Assembly (NCBI GenBank): GCA_009767595.1
Contig: VSDK01015182.1
Coordinates: 228,778-292,777 of the forward strand
Source of the DNA: Symbiodinium kawagutii
Lineage: Eukaryota > Sar > Dinophyceae > Suessiales > Symbiodiniaceae
Length of the DNA stretch: 64,000 nt
Direction: 5' to 3'
A program made the position numbers and the translations under genes. The notes under the pieces were generated by a model that was given only the letters and a program-made list of their open reading frames with translations, was not told the origin of the DNA and did not search any database. Numbering within the stretch: the stretch's first letter is position 1; each line of letters opens with the position of its first letter. This document shows, one piece after another, positions 36,954-48,900 of this stretch.

Positions 36954-39900
36954 TCAGTCGGAATCTGTGTCCTCCTTGTCCGCATCATTGATGTTGAAGT
37001 ACCGCATCTCGTAAGAGCTCTTGTTGGGCGCCACTATCCGCAAGAAGTCGCGGAGATTCTGCGACTTCAAATATTTCTTGCCCAAGTACTTCAAGTAACG
37101 CTTGGAGAAAGGGGCCTGGCAGGACAGGTCAGGAGTGGCAAGCGGGTATGACTCAGGAGCGACAATGAAGGCAAGAGGTATCAGCAGCAAACTGAGGCGA
37201 CTGTAACACACACAGATTTCAAAAGCACGCCATGCAAAGCTGAGTATTCAATTGCGAACTTGCACTGGGAACTCTTGTACGAACATCTCCTCTGGCTTAG
37301 TTCAAAACCCTCAAAGCTTCGATCGTGATCCTTTCAAATCTTTAAAGTAGCACACAGAAAATCAAACTGTTGAGGTATTGATTCTTCATTTGCCAGCCCG
37401 CTCAACTCAGAACAGATGATTGAACCCAATGTTGTTGAACATATTTCAAACTGAGTGTGACTGGCAATTGGCAACATTCACCAACCAATCAAAAAATCTT
37501 TTCTATGTCATGGGTATTGCCACTTCATGGGCTACAATGCCCATCTATCCCCTCGAAAATGCAAGTGGCAATGTCTGATAGAGCCAACCTGAACTTGCTG
37601 ATGAAACATTGATAAACATTGATGTTTGGTGATTTCACGCTATTTCCAAATTTTCTCAACCAGAACCACGGATAACCATGGCGCAGCATGGTTGGTTGAC
37701 CGCAAGCCAGCGGATCAACCCTGGCTAGCGACTGCCGGGCGTGCCTCCACCGTCACGTGGATCTTCGCCTTCTCCCGCATGATGCTGACCTTGTCGCCCA
37801 GGTTGCCTGTCTTTCCATCCACCTGGCGGCACAACCAGGAGCAATGTCATGTCAAAGGCATGTCTTTGCGCACAGAACTGGGGTTCGTCTCACAATGACA
37901 GCTTTTAAACTTGCTGTGTTTATGTTGTAAATTAGGCAAGTAATTGTCCTCCAGGCATGCAAGCACCAAACCGGGCTTAACTGGATCAAACTGCACCGGT
38001 CAAGCAATGCAAACCACAGCTCTTGCAATCATCATCAATCATGCGACCTGTTTCATTACACCAGGGCATTGCTGCAGCTTCAGCTTCATAGCAGCATCTA
38101 GCAGCATATAACACAAGCCGTGATTCACGGAGGAGTTCAAAACAAATGATTATCAGCACATATGTTTTCAAGTGAGCCTTTTTCTCTAATCGCTTTCTGT
38201 GCCGCTTTTGCTTCCAATCCATTAGTCGGACATGCTCTTGCTCCACCCTTCATAGCTGCTGTAGCGTCCGAAGCTAAGGGACATGAATGTGGCGTTTAGA
38301 ATTGGGACTCCAAGTACAGAACATGCATGCCCAAAGAGTGCATGGCGTTCCTCCCAAAAGGTCTCTTGCAAAAGACCTGATTCGTCGTAGAACATGAGAA
38401 CAATCAGAAGATAAACGGCGCGATGCACGATGTCCTTCCGTTTTGACGTCCTTGCGAGCTTCTTCAAGAGAGTTTCAGCCTTCACCAATTCTTTGTGAAA
38501 GCGGCAGTGCTTGACAAAGGCATCCCATTTCTTCAACATCGTCACTTGTAGACAGCGAGCATCAAATCTACATTGAAAATGCCCCCGCAAGCGATTCCGA
38601 ATGCAGGAAGGGCACTTTGCGAACATCCAATGCATGTTGCGCAGGCTGCGTTCCTGAACACAATGGCATTGAACAATTTGTAACAATGCACCTGCCAGGG
38701 CATCTTGAGATTGATGGCTTGGCTGCTGCAACAGAAGTGCTGGATCCACCTGATCACATACCAAATGACTCGTATTTTCATGCATTAAAAAAGCAGCTGG
38801 AACGAAGAATTGCAAAAGGTCTACAAGTTCCTCGCCATTCTTTTCCAAAGCGTGCTGAGTCTCAGGGAACAAATGAAACATGGGGCACAAAGATTCTGCA
38901 GTAGATCTTTTCATTTCGAATGTTATTTTTGGAATGTCATGGTCGCCAGGTGTTTGTGCTACGCCGACGGCTGTGCAGGCTACGGCTAGCATAGCTTCCA
39001 CAACCATTTTGGAAAGATGTTCTTCAGAAAAACCAGCATCCTTGCCATGCACTGCTGCCGGAAGGACCACGTGCTTGACTAATCGAAACAGGTCTGCATC
39101 AAGTGCTTGCTTTGCAGAGGGACCGTGAAGGCTCACTGACTGTTCAATGACGCTGCAGCAAAGCGTCGCTGGAATGATTGAAAATGAAGGATTCTGGTTG
39201 GTATACATTTTCATGATAAGTGGGTGTTCAAGCATCTGGACAATGCTGGCGATTGCACCATCCTGACATGCCTGCTCTACCCACCCGAAACTTCTTGAAA
39301 AATGCAAGGCCATGGAGAGAATCTCCACAACACCTCGGGTGGTTTTCAGCAGGCTTGGTCGATGAAGCCGACGTAACACAACTGCTTGCCATCGCCAACA
39401 CTTTCTCAGGATGCACCCGAAATCATCATTGACAAAACGTTCAAGGCCGCCACCGCATTCAAAGCCACAAAGAGAACGAACTGATTCGTCAGCTACTTCT
39501 GAGAAGGCTTCACCTATTCCATCTGCTGCAATGTCATCTCCATCTCCGTCTTCTGGTACCATCCGGTCTTCGCCATCCGATGCTGTCATCGTGCAAACCT
39601 CGTCACTCTGCAGCTGCAACTCTATTCGCTCAATTCGTTTCTGGCATGTTGGGCAATCTCCATCTCGATGTTGCTGACAAAGGCGAATGTTAACAGGTCC
39701 TGGTTCTCCACCATACCCAGCTAGTGGTGTCAAACCTGGACAAGTGTGGGAGGAACATTTGAATCGCCATTTGGCTGGCTGCTGACAATCAAAAATATAA
39801 CATTGCTCGGCCTTCCCCGGGGTCGAGGTGGACCCAGTGACATTTTCTGCCATTGGCGTCCGCGCTTTGCCCAAACTGCCTCGTGCCTTGATGAAAACAG

Positions 39901-42900
39901 CTTGAGCCGGGGAACTCGCATGCCAAGCAAGTGCTGGCGACTCAAGAAGGAACAGCAGTATCAACTGCAGATTTGAGTTTACAAGTGTTGTTTAAAGAGA
40001 AGAATCGCACGTCTTGCATCTCACCTACCGCCCGCAGCACAGGGTTTGCAATTCCGTTCATTCTGACTTCTCCGTGCATATTCCGAAGCTGACCATGTAT
40101 ACAAATATCAGTCGTCGGGTTATGATATACAATATATACAGTAGTAGTGTAAATTTAATTGTTTTTTGAGAGTGCGTGCGGGTATGTGTGTCTTGCTAAG
40201 GCCTGGTATCACATCATCAATGCGTAATCAAACTACTCAAAGCACAGGCGGTGCATATGTGCATCATTGTGCACCTAAAGTTGTGCACTTGAGTAACATA
40301 TGACCAGCACTCACTCTTTTCCTCAAGCCTCACGACTTCCCTGTAACAAATGCGTGGTCATCGCATGCCGTCGCCTTGATTCGATTGGTGAGAAACTTTT
40401 CAAAATCCTTGACCTCCAAAATGTTGTCATCCACCGGCTGCCTCGGTTGGGAGGCCAAATCCATGAGCCTTTCCAAAACACCCGGTCAAATAGGTGGCCC
40501 AACCCCGACTCGAGGAAGCGGCTTCTCATTTGATTTTTCATTTCACCCGCATGAGCCACGTACATGTGCAACCAATCATTATTGAAATTGTCTGGCTTCG
40601 TCAAAGGCCGCTCCAGCAGGCTACAATCCAACACCATCGGCAGCCCGCAAAAGGTTGATCAAATTTTGTGGCAAATGGATGCTGTAGGTGTTTGATGGCA
40701 TTCTGCACACATGCAAATTGCACAGCGCGCCGCATGTTTCACAACATGTTGTAGATCATGAATGATCATGATTTGGCTCAGCAAAGTTGGAGAATGGTCC
40801 CTTCCCAAGTTTGGGCTCGATGGGCCCAACGAACCCAACCAAAGTTGGGGGAACACCAATTCTCCCAGTGGAGCAATGTGCTGTCCCTGAAGAAATGCAT
40901 GAACACACAGGAACATTTTTTTGACATTGCAAGCGCTAAAGGCTCTGTGGCCTGTGGCTGTCATGCTGCCCTCATTGGGGCTGGTAGTCAGGCTTCCATG
41001 TCGTGGCAAATTGCGTAGCCGACAACCGTGCGAATTCTAGAGCCTGTGGAAGCCAAATCGGATCCTGTGCGGTTGATTCCGAGTGGTTCACACGGCTGGT
41101 CAAAGCGTCGGCCAGGGCTCGACACAAGATAGCTCCGTACTCCTTCGCTCTGGAAGTACGAAATGTGCCATCAGCGTTCTTCCCCAGCAGAGCACTTGTA
41201 GGGCGAGGTACGTGATCTTGGCGATGCTTGTTCAAGAAGACGTCCAAGGAGTGGTTGGAGTACATGAAGGTGGTCGGTTTGACTCCCACAGATCCCCAAC
41301 GCCACTGCTCGACGGTCAGCTTGCGGCATGGACCCGCTTCTGACAAGAGCAGCTGAACCAATGCAGTTAGCCAGATCGAGGGGGCTTCCATATCCTCAGC
41401 TTCGGCCGGGTGCTCGACCACGGTGGGGTAGCCACGAATAGCCACGTGGTAGACCACCCACAGCGCACGAAGTAGAAGGGTGGAACCCATCTGCAATTGC
41501 AAAAGCTCTTTGAAGCCACGATGCCCAAGGCCCCAAGGCTGGGCTCGACTTCGAAGAGGTCGTGGGCCATGCGTGTGAAGTTTGTTGGCTCGTGCAGCCG
41601 ACCAGGTTTCACACGGCGGCCCAACCAATAGTCCCTGTATAGCACCAGCGCGAGCGGCCTCCATGATGAAGTTCCATGTCTTCTTTTGAAAGATATCCAT
41701 CGAAGAGGAGACAGCTGTATCCAGTGACAACAAGAGGACAGATCCCAAAGCTTTTTCCTGGACATAATGTTCCGCCCATGACTGAAAGTCGAAAGGGCGG
41801 CGCCGGCCAGAGTACATGTGCAGGATGATGATCACTGGAGCATGGAACGGTGCCGGGATGTCCACAGGTGGTAGCGGAGCGTCCTTCAAGTTCTTCTCAA
41901 GGTCTTCCATAGTGGTGCGCCACGAGGACCAGGTCACAGGTGCTGCTGGTGGCACATCTATACTGTCGGGAGAAGTCCAAATGGACTCGGTGACATACGG
42001 CATCTCCTGCAACTGCTGGGTCAGTCGGATCCATTGGACAAAAACAGCCACTTCCGGGATGTGGTCCGTGAGGAGTTCCACGACTGGTGCGACGTCCGCA
42101 AGAAGTCGAGCAGTAGGAGAGTCATATGCAGCGAGCCAGTGGGCTAAAAATGGAATGTCCTGGTGCATGCCGGGCCGTGCAGTAGTGTCCACATAGTTCA
42201 TGACGAGCTGCAAAGGGTCATCAGGACGGGTAGTCATCAGGCTATCCAATGCTTGAAAGTGCCGATCCCAGGTACGAGGAGTAGTCAAGAATGGCTCGAG
42301 TCCAGAGCGGCCCAAGGCACACTTGAGTTCCCAGATCTGAAGGCCTTTCTGCGAGCGACGATATTGCGCCAAGGTGGGTCGAAGCGGTCCATGATGGTGT
42401 CTGACGCAGGGGAGGCGCGCCACCCCGGTCAGGTGTTCAGGTAAAAGAATCACCTCAGGCGTATCGGGTTCCTTGGTCAAGAGGATACGCTCAAAGCACA
42501 GGTTTGGCCTGTACCGATAATGCTGCTGTAGACGGTGGGATGTTCGGAAATCCCTCAAACACGCCCCGCAGATGGTACTCTGCACGAAAGCACGCTCCTG
42601 AGCAATGACACCATGCGAGGCATACTGATGGATGCTACGTTGTTTATGCGATGGAAAGCACTTGCGGCAGGTTGGACACTCATACTCCAACAAGGGCTCA
42701 GCTGGGTTCTGCGCCTTGAAGAGATAGTCAAAATGGTGACCAGAGTCCTGTGTCCAATCCATCAAAAACTGTCGATGCAGGTCCCAGGTGCTCCAAGCCA
42801 AATGCTCCTGTTGCAGAAAGTTTCGATATGCACGGGTCACCAAGGCTTTCCAGGCATGATGTTGGGCAATCTGTTGCAGGATGGCAGTCCAAGGCCACGG

Positions 42901-45900
42901 ATGAGTAGCTGGAAGGGCAAAGGGCAGTGGTACAACTTCCTCCATCCATGCCAGGTCATCACATGCCTCGGACAGGAATCCTCCTGCCGTGTCATATTCG
43001 GCAATCAAAATCTGCCGATAGTATTCTTCTTGGCAAGTAGCCACGGTCCACAAATGGCAGAGGCGCATCTTGCGTTGCAAATCCTGAACCGAGGGAAGCC
43101 GATACTGGGTTCGAAGGATGCGAGTGGGCACTGTGGGTTTACTGTCCACGTGTTGCTCACGCAGGACCTGTCGTTGCAGCTTGGCCAAGTGTGAGTCAAG
43201 TTGCGCGAGCTGGGTCGGGGAAATGCGTGACCATGTGGCTGCACCATAAAAGGTTCTCGAAAAGACTAGACTGTGCATCAGAGCCATTCTGGTCTCTGCC
43301 GGAATGTGGTAGTTCTGAAAAATCTGTCTCTTTACCTCATGGTACGCAGCCTGTCCTTGGCCCAACCGTTGACGGATCTCCTGCTGGAGATTGGCGTCCA
43401 TGGCATATCTGACACCTAAATGTCGGTAGCTGGAAACAATTCGCATGGACACCACCACAGCTTCTGTTGAAAAAGTGAGCAGGGGCGTCTGTGGCCTATC
43501 AAATAGTGCTAAGCGGGCTGCTTCAGCACCTGGTCCCCGATACATGGCTACAATTTCGGACTTGCCTGCCTCGTAACTGAGGGTGAGTCCTGATGCCGCA
43601 AAGATGCTGTGGATTGCACTCATAGCTTCCTGTAGCAAGGGGACCAATCGGGTGGGCACAGTAGCAATGATGGGGATTGTGACGTCATCAACCCAGGCCA
43701 AAGGTGGAAGGTGGCAGCCCAAGGCCTGGTGGCCCTCGGCATATCCAGGGATGGCTGCCAACGCGGTCTCAATGTCGCCCATGATGGCTGCCATATGAAT
43801 GTTGAACGCAACGTCTGCGATGGGGCTTCCAGGGCGACTTCCTCGGGTAGTGGCCGTGATCTCTTCTTCCTGCGTCTCGTCAGGATTGTGGCCGTGTAGT
43901 TGAAACCATGTTCCACTATGGAGGCTGTGAACATACCAACGCAATCCTGGAGGAAAATCCTCTGGCTGGACACACATGGCTTGCTGAATGCGTGGATAGA
44001 CCTCCTCAGCTTCCAAAGGGGTCCCTTCAAACATGGTCATGAGGTCTGCTTGCAGGAGGGGGGAGCGAACCAACAGCACCCATTCTCTCAGCATATGATG
44101 GAAGGCGCTCTTGACGTCCAGAAAGATCATGGCATGGCTGACCTTATGGTGAGCTGCGATCTGGCTGTATGCACGAATGAGGTGTGTGGCCACTAAAGAT
44201 TGACGTGCTGGCAGGCCTCCTAGCTGACCAGCGGTTCTTCTGGATTGGTACACCTCCAAGAGGCGACTGCGTGCCCACGAGTGGGCTACCTTACTCAGGG
44301 TATTGGCCAACAAAATGCCTCTGGATTTGGTTGGGTCTTCCACCCGTCCCTTGCCTTTGAAAATGGCATGGAGGGTGCCTCCTTTATATGAGGCAGGTTC
44401 ATCTGCCTCCAGAAACGATTTCATGAGGAGGTTGTGGACCAATGGTGAAAGGATCGCAGGTGCGCCCCGGAGAAGTTCTGGCGGCAGCCCATCTGGTCCT
44501 GCAGCTTTCTTGGGCTGCTGTTTGAGAATGTGCTTCTCCACCTCGCACAAGGTGGGCATCTCTTGCAACTGCATAGTCTGGACAAGTGGGCGCTGAGCAC
44601 GGAGGGCTTGTCTTTCACAATTGAGTTGGTCCACATACCTCGGAATGGGTATGGTGGTTCCAGCTTCTAACTGTTCGAAGTGGTGCAGAAAGTCTGCATG
44701 CACCCCATACTGGTGAGTGGATCGTTTCTTTGCATGTTTGGGCAAAACACCCTTCAGCTGCTTCCACAATGCTGTCAAACCTGACTGCGATGCCACTTGG
44801 CCGGCTTGCTGGGCTAGGTGGGCATAGTAGCAGGTGTCTTCATATCTGATCCAAGTCTTGACCTGAGCTGTCACTTCTTTCCATTTAGCCCATAGGCTAG
44901 CATCCTGATGATCAGCCTCTTTCTGTTCCGCTTGGATTTGCTGGATGGCAGTTGGCCAAGGACAAAGCTCAGAGCTCACAGGAGCGGCTGATGCCAGATT
45001 CTTCCATGCTGCAAAAGTAAAACGGGTAAACCGTTTCATATTGTCTCTGCGGCTCATTTGGAGGCGATGGAAGAGCTGAGATTTCTGTTGGATCAATTCC
45101 CAGGTCTCCTCCGAGAGATGCCTTTTGCGTCTATGGGTCATCTGGCGGCCAGGTGGTGGCAGTCCGTCTTTGATCTGACGCTCGAAGACACTGGCTTGTT
45201 CATGCGTGGACGATGTCCACGAGGGCAATGCCATCTTTTGGGCAAATGCAGGATATGCTTCAGGGCGAGAAAAGAATTCGGCAAGCTGAGGTCCAGTCCA
45301 CCGCTTTGGCTTGGTGCGATGGTTGCGGGCTGCTGCTGCACGAAATGTGATGGTGCACTGAAGTGGCAAGTGGTCTGTGCGAGTAATGCCAATGTCAACA
45401 TGAGTCAAGACTCGGGTTCGAATCTGAGTGGCATCAAAATGAGCACTGATGGCAAAATAATCCAGGCGATGAAATGACTGGCCATCAGGGGCTATGTAAG
45501 TGTAGTCGCAACCTTCATGGCATTGGTCAAATGTGGAAGGGATCCACATATGGTGCTCCATAGCCCATTCATGTAGAATGCTGCCACTACTGTTCTCCAA
45601 CTGGGCCGCGCGTGTTCCCACCGCAGCAGTGGAGATGTCCCCAAGGTGGGCGTTCAGATCACCCGCAAGGATGTATCTTATCTTTGGGCCATGTCGGCGG
45701 ATGCATGCTGTGATGGGTTGCCAAAACGCACGAATGCAATCCTCTGGATGCCCCGAGTGAGGTGCATGCCCATTGATCAGGATGCATCGCAGCAAGGGAT
45801 GGTCGAGCATAATTATGAGCATGTCGGGCGCACTGTACAGGATCCTGACATCGTGCTGCTGGATCGCACGACCTCGTCCTATCCTCAAGCTGGTGTTCAA

Positions 45901-48900
45901 CCAGACTTGAACCCCTTCATGGCCTTTGACTAGCTGGGTGATCAATGACCAAATAGTGGTCCACTTGTCTCGGGGTGCGAAGGTGTCTGGTTTCCTGCAA
46001 GCACACTATGTGCATCTGTTCTTGGTGGAAAATGGTTGCAAGGCTCAGCTGTCGGGCTCCGGCACAAGTTCCCGGTTTCCCTTGAGTCGATTTCAATGAG
46101 AGCACATTAGCGGTGGCGATTCTCAATTGATGCACCATGTTGGGTATCGGCTCTGCTGGCGAAACCGGTCGCCTGTTGGCAACCTGATGCGGCTTAACCT
46201 CCCGATCCTGTATGGTGTGGATCAGCTTTTGATTGATCATAGGAGGCAAGGATGCATGCTGCTGTTCAAAATGTGGAAGGAGCCAAATCCACTGCAGTGC
46301 ACATCGAGCATTGGCATCGTTCAGCCACCTACGAATGGGGTCTTCTGGGCTTTTGGCCTTCTGGGTTGCCACCTTTGCAGCAAGGTCCGCCACTTCATTA
46401 CCAAAAGTGCCTTGATGTGCATACGTATGCATCCAGTTCACTGGGATGTTCTGGGAATGCAAACAATGATGCAAGGATCGAATGATAATCCACCAACCGG
46501 GGTGCGCTCGACTTTGCCAATCTTCAAATGTTTGTTTCCCTGTGATCAAGGCATCAAACACAAACGTAACTTGTGGTTTGAAGGTGAGCGGTTGCGTGAT
46601 CTTCAAGGTCCAAATCAGGGCCCATATCATGGCAGAATGTTCTCCATGCAGTGCACAATGACCTTCCGATGCTGTTGCAAGGATGCCTCCTAAATGCCAG
46701 CCTGTCTGGGTGCACACAAATAGAACTGCTGAACTGCCAGGATGTCCATCCTTATATGCCGAGCCATCAGTGTATATCTGTAGCTCCATGGGTGGGGTGT
46801 TCTGGTCCCAAACTGGATATGCTAAGATCTGCTGCAGGATGGCTGGCGGAATCTGGACTTCAGTTGGCCACTGAGTCAGTATCGGAATGGGAATGTTCAT
46901 GAGGAATGCTCGTTCTCGAAAGACCGGCGCAAAGTCGATCATGACCCGCGGTGCCGGGGTACTACCTGATGCTTCTGGAGGTTGCGGAGGCTGACTAGGG
47001 GCACCAGGTGCATTCTGACGGCTTGATGGATTCACGTGATCAGTGGCATTCGGGTCACCTTCAGCGTCCGGATGCGGCACAGGTGCAACATGTGAAATGT
47101 CCTGTCGCATGTATGAGGGCATCTGAAGAATGACAATCATGAAACCATATCCATTGCTTACCGGCGTCGGAACATCGTCTCTAACCACGGTGCCTCCGTG
47201 TGAGACTGAACACTGAAGCAACTGGTCCATGTTGAAACACCGTGGGTATTGACCTGCCTGGACAAGGAGCTCCCTGCGAGTAGCATCTGGTGATACAATG
47301 GTCGCCATATGGGCTATGCTCGGTCCTTCAACGGTGGTGAGCAACACTGCACGATCATTCTGTCCAAGGTGTTGTGCGAGAATCACGTATGCTCCATTGC
47401 CTCTTCTTTCAACGGTGTCAGGCGGTTTTGGCATCACAACATATAGGTTCACCTCATGTGCAGGGTCAACCATGTCTCTCCATGCGTCAAGGATGTGCTG
47501 CTGCCACTCCTCCATGGGTAGGGTGAGGCGTACCGCTCTTGACACGTAGCAATGTGTCATGCGAAGAGGAGACACAAAGTATGTGCGTATGTACAACACG
47601 GGACCTTCTTCACGAAGTTCAACTGCAGAATCATGCGCCCATGCTAGTTGCATCAGTGCTCCGAACTGAGTGCGCGCCCTAGTGAACTCGATCTGTCTCT
47701 GACTTAGTCGATCTGCTCCTCCAGTGGCCTCTGCAGGAGGGTGCTGATTCTCAGGTGCATCAGTGGGCGAGTTTGGGTGCTCATGTGGTGAACACATCCA
47801 AAGGGGCTGATTCAATTGCTGGAGCTCGTACTTCCCTGCCTCTAGTGTCTGTGGTCGTGGTAGGTGAGTCTTGGTCTGCATCAGAGATCCCTCATCAGCT
47901 GGATCTCGGTTTCGAGGGGTCATCACAAGAAGTACTGAGAGTCCTGAAGGCCTCCGAGCTGGAATGCGAAGGTCAACTGGGCGACCAAAAATGGTGACCT
48001 CACATTCATACGTGGTAGCACATTGGAACTCATTTGTTGTGGCAATTTGGTAGCTCTCAGCAGTAGTGAGTTCGGGCATCGAAACTGCTACTCTGTGGTG
48101 TACCACTTCGTCTCTGCGCATCACCTGGGTGGTGATCAGTGTTGAAATTTGTCGGTAGCAGTTATGCTGCTCAATGATCATGTGAGGCAATCCTTCACGG
48201 GGCTCTCCATGCAAGGCAAGCGGTTGTGGCATGACCCAATGCATACTGAAAATGGCGCCCTTCTCCATAACATCTTCCCATAGGGTTTCAATGTCACGAG
48301 CCCAAGTGTTCGGGTCTGGTGCCAACGTGAGTAGGCGACTCATCGGGCATCTGTTGTGCCTTGTGTGTGAGATATACCACGAGTGCACACTCAGACCTCC
48401 AAAGGCAGTGAAGGGTTGACAAGGTTGCGATTCCTGGGGAGTCTCAGGGAGAATCACGAGATTGGGGCTCAGTGAGGGCTGTGCCTCAGGGCTATTGGGG
48501 GCATACGAAATCAGCGAGTCCCAGAGTCCGATGTTTGCATCTAATAGCCAGTCTGTGAGCTGTGCCCTGTGATCTCTTGTTTGATGTGGTGCTAACCTGA
48601 CCAAAAGGAAATCACCATGTTGGAATCTTCTAGATCTCTGGTCAAACGTCTCCCATACAATGCCATTGTGTTCAATGGTGACAAACCATGGGTATGCATT
48701 AACGAGTGCAGCGAGTCGAAGGGTTTGAACAAAATCATCCCTCGCACAATGCGCGGGCAGCATCCAGATGGTTTGATGAATGGTAGGGGGTCGTGGGATC
48801 CCTCCTACCGGCTGATCATGGAGACACATGACTTCCACAAAACATACCATGTGGTCTCTGGGAACAGGTGGTTCCTCAGTTCGAATCACCATGACAAGGT

